Notes: generated from the letters alone by a model not told the origin. A stretch of DNA of 44,923 nt from an uncultured Peptococcaceae bacterium (GCA_902492275.1 CABUKW010000008.1:1-44923), one strand, 5' to 3'; positions 33,372 to 42,711 are shown, numbered from the stretch's first letter. Numbers and translations: made by a program.

Positions 33372-36300
33372 ATCTGACAAGACTTGCATTAAAACGGCCG
33401 GTGTCCATGGTGTTGATGATTATCATGATTGTCGTGTTCGGGCTTACTTCTTTTATGTCCTTAGAGCAGGAACTGACGCCGGAGATGGATACGCCGGTGC
33501 TGATGGTGATGACATCCTATTCGGACGCCAATCCGGAAGATATAGAGGAAATGATTACTTCAAAAATAGAGGATCAGATTTCTACGTTAAGCGACGTTAA
33601 GCAGATTACCACATCCTCCTCAGAGGGGCAATCTATGGTTATGATTCAGTATGAATACGGCGTGGATATCGACGAAGCCTACGATGATTTGAAAAAGAAG
33701 ATCGATTCGGCGGAGCGGGAGCTGCCGTCTTCTGCCAGTGAACCTACCATCATGGAAATGAGTATGGACCAGGAGGATACGGTACAGCTTTCTGTCAACG
33801 GAGAAGTAACCGGCGGATTATATAACTATGTAGAAAATCATATCATTCCTGAATTAGAAAAATTATCAGGCGTTGCCAGTGTGTCCAGTTATGGCGGCCA
33901 GCAGGAATATATCAGCATTACCCTGCAGCGTGACCAGATGGAGCAATATGGGCTAAGTATGTCCGATGTGGTCAGCGCCGTATCTGCCGCCGATTTTACC
34001 ACGCCTGCCGGCGATGTGGAAGTGGGTGCTTTGGAATTGTCGGTGTCCACAGGTATGAGTTATGATACCATGGAATCGTTGAAAACCATTCCCATATCCT
34101 TAAAGAGCGGCCAGATTATTTTACTAAAGGATATTGCCACTGTCACAGAGGCCCAAAAGGAAAGTCAGAATTTAAGCACCTATGACGGTCAGGAAACCAT
34201 CAATATTGGCGTTGCCAAGCAGCAATCGGCTACTGCCCAGCAGGTATCGCAGGCGGTAAACAGCTTATTGCAGGAAATGCAAAGCACGCTTCCGCAGGGA
34301 CTGACAGTAGAAATCACCAGCGACAGCTATGACAGCATTCAAAGCTCGTTGAATTCGGTGCGAGATACGTTAATCATGGCCATTTTAATTTCTATGGTGA
34401 TTTTATTCCTGTTCTTCGGCGATTTAAAAGCGTCTTTGATTGTGGCCAGCTCCATGCCGGTATCGGTATTGATTGCCATCATTATGATGCGGTTTACAGG
34501 CCTGACGATGAACATTATTACCATGGCCAGTCTGGTCATCGGCGTCGGCATGATGGTGGATAACTCCATTGTGGTGCTGGAAAGCTGTTTCCGCAGCAGA
34601 GAAAAAGGAAAGACGCTGTTCGAGGCGGCTTTGGATGGGACCAAAGAAGTAACAGCCTCCATTGTGGCCGGTACCATTACCACCATTGTCGTCTATTTGC
34701 CGCTGACTTTAATCAGCGGTATGTCAGGGCAATTGTTTAAGCCATTGGGCTATGTGATTGTGTTTGCCATGCTGGCGTCTTTATTATCGGCAATAACCAT
34801 TGTGCCGCTGGCCTATTATTTTTATCGGCCGACAGAAAAATCGAATGCCCCTTTGTCAAAGCTGATGGAAAAGCTGACGACACTTTATGGAAAATTTTTG
34901 CGCAAAAGCGTTTACAAAAAAAAGACCGTGGTGTTGGTGACGGTTCTGTTAATCGCGTTCGCCGTGGTTTCGGTGTCGCAGGTAGAAATGGAATTGATGC
35001 CGGCTGGTGACGAAGGGACCATTTCTGTATCGGTCACAACGCGGCCAGGCTTGCGGCAAGAGGTGCAGGAGGAAATTTTGGGACAGGTAGAGGAAGTGAT
35101 TACAGCCTGTGCGGATATGGAGCATTATTCGCTGCGGGGTACATCCTTTACCGTTGAACTGAAGGATGACCGTAGCCAATCTACCGACGAGATTATGACC
35201 CAATGGAAAACGGAAATGCGTTCTATTATGAACTGCGACATTGAAATCAGCAATTCCTCAGCTATGAGCAGCATGAGTCTGGCAGACGACGCTTTGGAAT
35301 TCCGGCTGACAGGCAGTGATTACGACGAACTGAAGGAAACAGCGGCAGAGATTGTCAGTATGCTGAACAATCGCAGCGATGTGGCGCTGGCGTCCTCGTC
35401 CTTAGCCAATGCGGCGCCGGTTATTAAAATTGAAATCGATCCGGTGAAGGCGGCGGCCGAAGGCTTTACGCCCTCGCAGGTGGCGTCTGCCGTCAATGCG
35501 ATGATGAGCGGGCAGGAGGCAACCACCATCACCCGAGACGGCGAGGAACTGAGCGTTTACGTTGAGTATCCGTCGGAAAATTACAAAAGCGTAGAAGATG
35601 TACAGGGGATTACGCTGACCAATACTGCCGGAAATTCGGTACCCTTGTCCGATATTGCCCAGCTAGTTTATAAGGATAGCCCGCAGACCATTCGGAAACA
35701 GGACGGCTACTATAATATGACCATCTCTGTGGAAGTGAAGCAGGAGAATGTGCAGCAATATAAACAGGCGGTCAATCAGGCCGTCAACCAGTATAGCCTG
35801 CCGGAAAGCGTATCCTTTGGAACCAACAGCATCCAGCAGCAGATGAACGACGAATTCAGCAGTCTGTTTGAGGCTATTGCTTCGGCCATCTTCCTGGTCT
35901 TTATGGTAATGGCCATGCAGTTTGAATCGCCGCGGTTCTCGCTGATGGTGATGACCTGTATTCCGTTCAGTTTTGTCGGCTCGTTTATCATTTTAAATCT
36001 GAGCGGTGTATCCATCAGCATGACTTCCTTAATGGGATTTTTGATGCTGATTGGGACCGTTGTCAATAATGGGATTCTTTACGTGGACACGGTCAATCAG
36101 AATAAACTGTCTATGGAGCTGGAAGACGCTATGGTGCAGGCCGGCGTGACCCGTTTGCGGCCCATTTTAATGACCTCTCTGACCACCATTTTAGGGTTGC
36201 TGCCGTTAGCTGTCGGCTATGGCGAAAACTCAGAAATGATGCAGGGCTTTGCCGTGGTCGCCATCGGCGGGATGGCAGCTTCTACCTTATTGGCGCTGCT

Positions 36301-36463
36301 GCTGCTGCCGACCTTCTATAATATCATCAATAAAAAGGCCAAAAAACCCCGCGGTAAGAAATCTCGTTTTTCAGCCGGAAAATCTGCGGCAGCAGACGAG
36401 GAACAGACAGAGGGCGGAGAACATTCGGGCAACGGACAAAACGCCTATTTAGAACTGAAATAA
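33368..36463 (+). CDS. RND family efflux pump (HAE1-type)
   Basis: A 1031-residue pump with the normal two-fold layout: TM1, large outer loop, TM2-6, then TM7, outer loop, TM8-12. The first repeat has GVGMMVDNSIVVLE, with the proton-relay Asp in TM4. The second repeat starts near residue 515 and has the end segment TRLRPILMTSLTTILGLLPL. Such pumps export drugs, dyes or lipophilic compounds by proton antiport. The C-terminal 40 residues are charged and not part of the fold. It is translationally coupled to the adaptor. The substrate is unknown. Confidence 0.95.
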   Translation: MNLTRLALKRPVSMVLMIIMIVVFGLTSFMSLEQELTPEMDTPVLMVMTSYSDANPEDIEEMITSKIEDQISTLSDVKQITTSSSEGQSMVMIQYEYGVDIDEAYDDLKKKIDSAERELPSSASEPTIMEMSMDQEDTVQLSVNGEVTGGLYNYVENHIIPELEKLSGVASVSSYGGQQEYISITLQRDQMEQYGLSMSDVVSAVSAADFTTPAGDVEVGALELSVSTGMSYDTMESLKTIPISLKSGQIILLKDIATVTEAQKESQNLSTYDGQETINIGVAKQQSATAQQVSQAVNSLLQEMQSTLPQGLTVEITSDSYDSIQSSLNSVRDTLIMAILISMVILFLFFGDLKASLIVASSMPVSVLIAIIMMRFTGLTMNIITMASLVIGVGMMVDNSIVVLESCFRSREKGKTLFEAALDGTKEVTASIVAGTITTIVVYLPLTLISGMSGQLFKPLGYVIVFAMLASLLSAITIVPLAYYFYRPTEKSNAPLSKLMEKLTTLYGKFLRKSVYKKKTVVLVTVLLIAFAVVSVSQVEMELMPAGDEGTISVSVTTRPGLRQEVQEEILGQVEEVITACADMEHYSLRGTSFTVELKDDRSQSTDEIMTQWKTEMRSIMNCDIEISNSSAMSSMSLADDALEFRLTGSDYDELKETAAEIVSMLNNRSDVALASSSLANAAPVIKIEIDPVKAAAEGFTPSQVASAVNAMMSGQEATTITRDGEELSVYVEYPSENYKSVEDVQGITLTNTAGNSVPLSDIAQLVYKDSPQTIRKQDGYYNMTISVEVKQENVQQYKQAVNQAVNQYSLPESVSFGTNSIQQQMNDEFSSLFEAIASAIFLVFMVMAMQFESPRFSLMVMTCIPFSFVGSFIILNLSGVSISMTSLMGFLMLIGTVVNNGILYVDTVNQNKLSMELEDAMVQAGVTRLRPILMTSLTTILGLLPLAVGYGENSEMMQGFAVVAIGGMAASTLLALLLLPTFYNIINKKAKKPRGKKSRFSAGKSAAADEEQTEGGEHSGNGQNAYLELK

Positions 36464-36511
36464 AACAGGATCGTGTATAGACAGCAATTAAAACTTGAAG
36501 AGGTGGGATGG

Positions 36512-36883
36512 ATGATGAAAAAAATGATGAATCCAAAATGGATGAAGCTGCTCAAGGTATTTCATTTGCTGGGCATGGCGCTGCTGTGTATCGGTCTTTT
36601 GGGAACATCCTTGGTATTGCTGCAGCAGGAGCCTGACGAGCAGCTGCTGGCGTGGCTGCAGACAGGTTTTATGAGCAGCGGCGGCATTTTTGTTATGGCG
36701 ACAGGCTTGATTTATAATATCTTTACCCGCTACGGATTCAAACGGCGGTGGATTTTGGGAAAATGGGTTGTAACCGTTTTGCTGTTTGCAGTAAGCTTTC
36801 TGTTGCCGCCCTCCTTTGGGGTGGTGGCTCTGCAGTTGGGGCTGTTGTTTGTTATCATCCTGCTGTCTGTTTATAAGTGGTAG
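36512..36883 (+). CDS. Unknown 123-residue membrane protein of the RND operon
   Basis: An integral membrane protein with about four helices (VFHLLGMALLCIGLLGTSLV; FMSSGGIFVMATGLIYNIF; WVVTVLLFAVSFLLPPS; LQLGLLFVIILLSVY). I cannot name a family. The start is taken as the ATG pair at 36512/36515 after GAGGTGGG; an earlier GTG frame start at 36473 lacks a site. It lies between the pump and the TolC-like gene, 48 bases after the former, so it may be an accessory subunit of the efflux system. Confidence 0.78.
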   Translation: MMKKMMNPKWMKLLKVFHLLGMALLCIGLLGTSLVLLQQEPDEQLLAWLQTGFMSSGGIFVMATGLIYNIFTRYGFKRRWILGKWVVTVLLFAVSFLLPPSFGVVALQLGLLFVIILLSVYKW

Positions 36884-36944
36884 CGCAAGGCTCTGCAGAA
36901 CGGGCAGCAAGGGTAAATTCATAAGAGAAGAGGAGAGAAGGCTT

Positions 36945-38277
36945 ATGCAGAAACGAAGTGTACGGCGTATCGCTGTTGCGGCCGTGCTGGTTGCAGGTAT
37001 GTGTTTATACTCTGCGCCAGCTATGGCCGTATCCAGCAATATTGTCAGTGAAACCAAAGGAAAAACCGAATTGACGGTGTCGCAAATCAAGGATTTGGCG
37101 GTGATTTATAATCCGACCAATAAAACCTATGCCTTAAATCAAAAAAATCTGGATCTCAACCAGATGACAACTGCTAATACGCTACGCAGCGCGCAAAATA
37201 GTTTGAATAGCGGCTATGAGGTGGACACCTCTAGCGTGAGCGCGATTCAGGCGCAGATTGACGAGCTGCTGAAATCTGAAAACGGAGAGGATGGGCTGAA
37301 CCCCGAAGAGAAGGCGAAGCTGGCTGCGCCAACAGCTCAGCCAGGCGCAGGCTGCTGTAGATTCGGCCTATACGGCTATGGAGAGCAGCTTTGAAAGCGC
37401 CATCAGCAATATTGAACAATTAAATAATACACTAGACAGCTACGATGATGAGCAGGACGATTTGGATAAAAATGTTGCAGACTGGGAAACTCAGGTGCGC
37501 ATGATTGCCGAGGTGCTGTGTATGCAGGTAACCCAGTATGAAAAAAATATAGAGCTGCTGGAGGATCAGATTACGCTGGCGGAAAAGGCGCTCAATCTGG
37601 CCCAGGTGCAGCAGGAGCTGGGCATGGCGCTGACTACCGACGTGCAGAGCAATCAAATTAGCTTAGAAGAAGCGAAGCAATCCCTGGAAACTGCGGAAGA
37701 AAATTTAAGCAATGTAAAACGGCAAATCAATGTGCTGATTGGCCGTGACCAGGACAGCGAACTGGAAGTAGTGGCTATGAGCGTGCCGGTGATTGTCAGC
37801 AGTATTCCCAGCTATTCGGAATCGCTGGTGCAGGAATTTATCGACAACGACTACACCTTAAAAACCTATGAACGGTCCATTGCCAACTACAAAGATGAGG
37901 TAGACGGTGAAACCGACAGCGATGTCCTACAGGCCGCCGACAATAAAATCGAAGCCGTTAAGCTGAATGCCGAAGAACGGGAACGTACCATCGCCAACAA
38001 CGTCAAATCTCAGCTGGCCACGATGACAACCGATAAAGCCAGCTATGAAACCAGTCAGACACAGGTGGCCACTGAAAAGAAAAATCTGGAGGTGGCCCAG
38101 ACCAAATATGATTTGGGCATGCTGACCACTTCTGAATTATTACAGGCAGAAATCAGTTATCAAAGCGCGCTGGTGACCCATTGGAAAAACAGCTACAATT
38201 ATTATTTGGACTGGCAGGAATATAAAGCCATGAAAGCAGGCATCGACATCAGTACCTATTTCAGCTACCGCATGTAA
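36945..38277 (+). pseudogene. TolC-like outer channel/periplasmic protein gene, broken by a +1 frameshift
   Basis: Two overlapping reading frames make one protein of about 444 residues. Frame one (from 36945, after GAGGAGAG) has a signal peptide ending SAPAMA and the first helices, then runs into a stop shortly after 37380. Reading on in the other frame from about 37330 gives a continuous helical sequence QQLSQAQAAVDSAYTAMESS and the rest of the OEP fold, ending after EVAQTKYDLGMLTTSELLQAE. One extra base lies at about 37326-37329. If the change is real, the gene is broken; a sequencing error is equally possible. The outer partner of the RND pump is the expected role. Confidence 0.8.
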
Positions 38278-38319
38278 TGCAGAATTTATAAGTTAGAATG
38301 TTACGCAACTTTTTTCGAT

Positions 38320-38390
38320 AGCTGCAGAAAAAGCAGTGGACGCTGCTCCTCCTTTCTCCCTTATCCTCCAAAAAAACAGCGTCCGCAGCT
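38320..38390 (+). terminator. Terminator of the RND operon
   Basis: AGCTGC and GGACGCTG on the left pair with CAGCGTCC-GCAGCT on the right, with a 12-base bulge on the left arm. The stem is followed by TTTTCTC. The remaining 110 bases to the marR remnant hold nothing clear. Confidence 0.6.
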
Positions 38391-38499
38391 TTTCTCTGTA
38401 TTAAAAATCGTACAGTCTCACAATTTGAAAAATAAAAGTACGCGATTGAAATAAAAACGAAATGTGCTGTCATAAGAAACAGAGAGGAGGACCATTTTT

Positions 38500-38844
38500 A
38501 TGACAAAGCAGAATACATGCGGCGCGCTCATCAAGCAAATCCACGACGAGCTGGAGAAAAACGCCAACAATACGATGCGGGCCAACGGTATCACGATGGC
38601 CCAGTGCGGCTTATTGTTATGTGAGAACGATGCAGAGAATGCAGAACAAAACAGAAACCGTTTTCACTGCATAACGGCAGCGTACCCTGCAACGTGCCTG
38701 CCGCCCTATGAGTTGGACATTCCCATTATCTTCGCTAACATTCTGCCTCTATATGAATTAGCGGCTTGCCTGTCTTTTTTGCAGTGGCATAGTCCACCAT
38801 GCGAAAGACAGGCAAGCCAGTGTCCATGCTCCATGTTTTTCTAG
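38500..38844 (+). pseudogene. MarR-family regulator remnant (N-terminal fragment)
   Basis: The first 41 residues (38500-38622) match the start of MarR-type regulators: LIKQIHDELEKNANNTMR, then ANGITMAQCGLLL, the first helix and the helix before the DNA-binding region. AGGAGG precedes the ATG. After that the reading frame stays open but the product is rich in Cys, Pro and His and no longer resembles MarR; the winged helix is absent. The frame runs into a nest of inverted repeats. Probably a gene cut by an insertion or deletion. It might have regulated the efflux operon next door. Confidence 0.68.
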
Positions 38845-38873
38845 TGGGGTATAGGCAGAATAAGCGAAGAATA
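38728..38873. repeat. Nested inverted repeat (MITE- or hairpin-like element)
   Basis: The outer arms are CTTCGCT...ATTCTGCCT (38730-38748) against AGGCAGAAT...AGCGAAG (38853-38869). Inside lies a perfect 15-base inverted repeat, GGCTTGCCTGTCTTT (38763-38777) against its complement (38804-38818), with a GTGG/CCAC stem at the tip. There is no transposase gene. It lies just downstream of the MarR fragment. Confidence 0.7.
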
Positions 38874-38924
38874 GCAAGTAAAACCGATGCAGCAGAAAAA
38901 ATGAAACAAAAAGAAAAACGTATA

Positions 38925-38943
38925 TTGCATCCAATCGGTGCAA
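38925..38943 (-). terminator. Possible terminator of the small membrane protein gene
   Basis: TTGCA and TGCAA form a short stem. On the minus strand it is followed by TATACGTTTTTCTTTTT. Weak stem. Confidence 0.4.
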
Positions 38944-38956
38944 AACTATAAACATC

Positions 38957-39157
38957 TTAATGAAGGATGGCACTGTAGGCGAACAGCAGAACGCCGGGCA
39001 GCAGAAATAGATAACAGATTAAATTGAACTGCTTATATTTTTTTCTGCTGATGGCAAAGTCCCGAGATTTATTGCTGAGATTCATCAAGGCCAGTCCTTT
39101 AAATACAGCGGAGACTAAAATCAGAACGTAGGAAACAATTTTCATAGTAGCAAACAT
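38957..39157 (-). CDS. Unknown 66-residue membrane protein
   Basis: Two hydrophobic helices (IVSYVLILVSAVFKGLAL and FNLICYLFLLPGVLLFAYSA) flank a basic cytoplasmic-type loop (NKSRDFAISRKKYKQ). GGAGG lies six bases before the ATG, and a very good promoter (TGGACA-17-TATAAT) lies just upstream, so the gene is real. I do not recognise a function. It is divergent from the DUF421 gene, 75 bases apart. Confidence 0.8.
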   Translation of the reverse strand: MFATMKIVSYVLILVSAVFKGLALMNLSNKSRDFAISRKKYKQFNLICYLFLLPGVLLFAYSAILH

Positions 39158-39190
39158 AGAGAACCTCCATTTTTATCAAAATCTGCTGTT

Positions 39191-39219
39191 ATTATAGCGT
39201 ATTTCTGTATAATTGTCCA
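39191..39219 (-). promoter_or_regulatory. Promoter of the 66-residue membrane protein gene
   Basis: Minus strand: TGGACA (39219-39214), 17-base spacer, TATAAT (39196-39191). The region is also the upstream region of the divergent DUF421 gene. Confidence 0.8.
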
Positions 39220-39232
39220 ATGGAGGGATTTC

Positions 39233-39940
39233 ATGTTGGAGATTGGTTTACGGGTGCTGTTTGTATACGTTCTTTTACTGCTTGCTATGCGCATTATGGG
39301 CAAACGGGAGATTGGGCAGTTATCCAATTTGGATTTCGTGGTAGCCATTGTAGTGGCTGAGCTAGCGACTCTGCCCATCACCGACCACAATTTAAGTTTG
39401 GCGGAGAGCGTATTGCCCATGTTGATTATTACGGCTTTGCAGGTGGCGGTGTCGGTACTGTGTTTAAAGAGTAATCGGTTTCGCCGTCTTTTGTATGGAC
39501 GACCCAATGTACTGATTGCCGGCGGCAAACTGCAAATGGCGGAGATGCGCAAGGCGCGCTACAACATTGACGATTTGTTGAGCCAGCTGCGGCAGCGGGA
39601 TATTTTTGATGTTGCCAATGTAGAATATGCAGTGTTGGAAACCTCCGGCGATTTGACAGTGGTGCAAAAACCCTGGTGTTGTCCAGCTACTCGGGGAGAT
39701 TTGCAGATTACTGCGCTGGACCAATTCAGTGGTATGCCGTTGACGCTGATTGACGACGGCGAGATAAATTGGAAAGGCATGGAGGATCATCAGCTTACAG
39801 AAGCGTGGCTGTTGGAGCAATTGCAGCAAAAGGGGATTTCCAGTCCCCGAGAGGTGTTTTTCGCTAGTCTAAGCAATAATGGTCGTCTTTATCTTATTAC
39901 GCGGGCCGAAGCGCTGAAAACCCGGGAAAAAATTCATTAA
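39233..39940 (+). CDS. DUF421 membrane protein (YetF-like)
   Basis: A 235-residue DUF421 protein. Three hydrophobic helices at the N-terminus contain the family signature MRIMGKREIGQLSNLDFVV. The cytoplasmic domain follows with GRPNVLIAGGKLQMAEMRKA and DLLSQLRQRDIFDV, and YAVLETSGDLTV near residue 130. The function of the family is unknown; related Bacillus proteins such as YetF and YrbG are linked to stress and sporulation membranes. GGAGGG precedes the ATG. Confidence 0.92.
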   Translation: MLEIGLRVLFVYVLLLLAMRIMGKREIGQLSNLDFVVAIVVAELATLPITDHNLSLAESVLPMLIITALQVAVSVLCLKSNRFRRLLYGRPNVLIAGGKLQMAEMRKARYNIDDLLSQLRQRDIFDVANVEYAVLETSGDLTVVQKPWCCPATRGDLQITALDQFSGMPLTLIDDGEINWKGMEDHQLTEAWLLEQLQQKGISSPREVFFASLSNNGRLYLITRAEALKTREKIH

Positions 39941-39982
39941 TCGCCCTATTTGCTCATATAGTAGAGCAGGAGGCGGTGTAAA

Positions 39983-40966
39983 ATGGCGATACAGCTACTG
40001 GCGGGATTACTGACAATTTTGATTGGGGCAGAATTTTTTACAAATGGAGTGGAATGGCTGGGCAACCGGCTGGGATTATCGGAAGGTACGGTGGGTAATC
40101 TGCTGGCAGCAGTGGGTACTGCGTTGCCTGAATCCATTATTCCGCTGGTGGCTTTTATCAGCGGCAACAAGGAAGCTATGCACATCGGCATCGGCGCTAT
40201 TTTAGGCGCACCTTTTATGCTGGGCACTTTAGCGATGTTCGTGACCGGTTTTAGCGCTTGGGTGCTGCGGGGACGACGCACGGGGAGAAAAATTCTACAT
40301 ATGGATGATACTTTGATTCGTCGGGATTTGCGTTTTTTTCTGCTGATGTATACTGTTGCAGTCAGCGCGGCTTTTTTGCCGGAATGGTGCAAACCTTTTG
40401 TGGCGGTGTTTTTGCTGGCTGGTTATATTTTTTATGCCTGGCGCACCATGCATAGTGGGCAAACCTTATCCGATGATGGATTGCGCTCATTATATTTGAG
40501 CCGTAAGGAGCGGCCCGCTTATTTTTTGATTTTACTGCAACTGGCTTTGGGGCTGGGGGCCATTGTAGGCGGCGCTCAATATTTTATTCACGGCATCCAA
40601 TATGCGGCCCAATTATACGGCATTCATCCGTTGGTACTTTCTATGATTATTGCGCCCATTGCTACAGAATTGCCGGAAAAGTTCAACAGCGTGATTTGGG
40701 TTGCCCATGGCAAGGATAGACTAGCTCTGGGAAATGTAACCGGCGCTATGGTATTTCAGAGCACTATGATTCCAGCTATGGGCATTTTACTTAGTGATTG
40801 GTCGCTCAATTTGGCGGCAGGACTCAGCAGTTTTTTCCTTTTGACAACTGTAAGCGGCTTGTACCTTACCACTTGGCGCCGGCATTGTGTACCTATGTTT
40901 GCTTTAATTTGTTGTGGGCTGGGATATTTGGGCTTTATTCTGGCTATACTGTGGAGTATACTGTAA
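39983..40966 (+). CDS. Calcium/sodium antiporter family protein (CaCA)
   Basis: A 327-residue membrane protein with about ten spans and two inverted repeats. The first repeat has the cation-site motif LAAVGTALPESIIPLVAF; the second has IIAPIATELPEKFNSVIW. Both keep the acidic residue (PE) of the ion pocket. The family exchanges Ca2+ or similar ions for Na+ or H+. An AGGAGG precedes the ATG. It lies 42 bases after the DUF421 gene in the same orientation, so they may be co-transcribed. Confidence 0.92.
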   Translation: MAIQLLAGLLTILIGAEFFTNGVEWLGNRLGLSEGTVGNLLAAVGTALPESIIPLVAFISGNKEAMHIGIGAILGAPFMLGTLAMFVTGFSAWVLRGRRTGRKILHMDDTLIRRDLRFFLLMYTVAVSAAFLPEWCKPFVAVFLLAGYIFYAWRTMHSGQTLSDDGLRSLYLSRKERPAYFLILLQLALGLGAIVGGAQYFIHGIQYAAQLYGIHPLVLSMIIAPIATELPEKFNSVIWVAHGKDRLALGNVTGAMVFQSTMIPAMGILLSDWSLNLAAGLSSFFLLTTVSGLYLTTWRRHCVPMFALICCGLGYLGFILAILWSIL

Positions 40967-41073
40967 TCATAAAAATAAATATCAGAGAAATGCGGCAGAA
41001 TTGTCTATACAAATATTTTTCAATCAGTTAAAATAAGATAGGAAAATATTTGAGGAAAGTTCAGGTAATCATT

Positions 41074-42672
41074 ATGTATCAGGCAAGGCATCAGGCAAAA
41101 CCGCATAGAAAACAACGCAAAAAAGGAAGCAGCGTATTACAGGCTGCTGGTATGCTGACTGTTATGATGGCCCTATCCCGCATATTGGGCTTTGTGCGGG
41201 ATATTTCTGTCAGCAGTGCTTTTGGTATTAGCTGGCAGGCTGATGCTTATTCGGCTGCCTTTACCATTCCCGATTTGATTTATTTTGCACTGGTAGGCGG
41301 TGGATTAAGTTCGGCCTTTATACCGGTGTTCAGCAGCTATTTGGCCAATGGCAAAGAGGAAGACAGTGCCATTATGGCCAGCACCATTCTGAATCTTGTA
41401 GGGCTGGCAGCTTTGGGTCTGGTAGCACTGGGGTTGTTGTTCACTCCACAACTGGTAGATTTTATGCTGGATTTTAGCGAAGAACGGACAATGACCTTGA
41501 CGGTGGTATTAACCCGCATTATGTTCGCCCAGTGTTTTTTTATGTGCTTGGCGGGCATTGCGCAGGGAATTTTGCAGTGCTATAAAGAATTTACCATACC
41601 GGCGTTGGGTGCGGTGGTTTATAATATTGCCATCATTGTAATCGGGCTGCTATTATACAGGCAAGTGGGCATCATGGGCTTTACTATCGGTGTGGTTGTA
41701 GGCGCTGTATTGAATCTGTTAATGCAGGTTCGGGCGCTGCGTCAGTATGGATTTGGCTATCGATTGGTTTTGCAGCTCCATCATCCGGGGGTGAAGCGTT
41801 TTTTTCTATTGCTGTTGCCGGTTGTATTGGGGTTATCCATGAATGAAATTAATTTGGTCGTCATTCAAAATTTGGCTTCCAGCTTGGGCGATGGTGTGGT
41901 TTATGCCTTAAAACAGGCGCAACGGATTATGATGCTGCCCGTAGGGATTTTTGCTGCGGCCATTGGGCTCTCGTTTTTTCCCACCATGACAGATAATGTG
42001 GCCAAAGGGGAGATGGGTGCCTATAAACAAAATTTAACAATGGGGTTGCGGATGATTCTTTTTATTACTTTACCAGCTTCGGTGGGTATGATGGTGTTGA
42101 GTCATCCTATGACGCGGGCCATGTATCAGCAGTTTGAAACAACTTCAGCACAGGTGCAGTTGGTTTCGGTGATTTTGGTATTTTATTGTATTGGCATCGT
42201 CGGTTATTCGGCGCAGCAAATTTTGAACCGTGGCTTTTATGCGGTGCAGGATACCAAATCGCCAGTGCTGATTAATGGATTTGTGCTGTTATGCAATATT
42301 GTGTTCAGCGTTATTTTGGTAAAACTTTTGGCCCATCGGGGGTTGGCGCTGGCCTATTCCATCTCAGGTTTGCTGAGTATGGCAGTGCTGGGACTGGCTC
42401 TGCGGCGTAAGATTGGCCCTTATGGCGGTCATTCCTTGATAAAGGCTACACTGCAGTCGGTCATTGCGTCGGCACTGATGGGAGTGGTCGTTTATATGGT
42501 GTCCGTTGGATTGGAACAGGTGCTGGATGTCAGCAGCAAACTGATGCAGATAGGACAGGTTTGTATTTGCGTTGGCGTAGGCACTTTGGTTTATGCGGTG
42601 TTAGCTGTTGTGATGCGGATGGAAGAAGCGCAGTTGATGCTGAATCTTGTAAAAAGAAAGCTGCACCGCTAA
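41074..42672 (+). CDS. murJ: Lipid II flippase MurJ
   Basis: A 532-residue MviN/MurJ protein with about 14 spans. Signature segments are MALSRILGFVRDISVSSAFG near the start, the DAYSAAFTIPDLIYF helix, GLSSAFIPVF, FAQCFFMCLAGIAQGILQ and the later QRIMMLPVGIFAAAIGLSFFP. It flips undecaprenyl-linked peptidoglycan precursor to the outer face of the membrane. The start is uncertain: ATG at 41074 has CAGGT eight bases upstream, and a TTG at 41050 has AGGAAA. The N-terminus is basic (QAKPHRKQRKKG). Confidence 0.94.
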   Translation: MYQARHQAKPHRKQRKKGSSVLQAAGMLTVMMALSRILGFVRDISVSSAFGISWQADAYSAAFTIPDLIYFALVGGGLSSAFIPVFSSYLANGKEEDSAIMASTILNLVGLAALGLVALGLLFTPQLVDFMLDFSEERTMTLTVVLTRIMFAQCFFMCLAGIAQGILQCYKEFTIPALGAVVYNIAIIVIGLLLYRQVGIMGFTIGVVVGAVLNLLMQVRALRQYGFGYRLVLQLHHPGVKRFFLLLLPVVLGLSMNEINLVVIQNLASSLGDGVVYALKQAQRIMMLPVGIFAAAIGLSFFPTMTDNVAKGEMGAYKQNLTMGLRMILFITLPASVGMMVLSHPMTRAMYQQFETTSAQVQLVSVILVFYCIGIVGYSAQQILNRGFYAVQDTKSPVLINGFVLLCNIVFSVILVKLLAHRGLALAYSISGLLSMAVLGLALRRKIGPYGGHSLIKATLQSVIASALMGVVVYMVSVGLEQVLDVSSKLMQIGQVCICVGVGTLVYAVLAVVMRMEEAQLMLNLVKRKLHR

Positions 42673-42682
42673 GAAGCTATAC

Positions 42683-42711
42683 TTGACGATTTCGGTTCTA
42701 TCGCGTATGCT
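42683..42711 (+). promoter_or_regulatory. Promoter of the CofE-like/exonuclease operon
   Basis: TTGACG (42683-42688), 17-base spacer, TATGCT (42706-42711). The leader is about 100 bases long and shows nothing else. Confidence 0.65.

Noticed and set aside
38500..38844. Intact 114-residue regulator
   Set aside because: Only the first 41 residues resemble MarR; the DNA-binding wing is absent and the rest is low-quality coding sequence.
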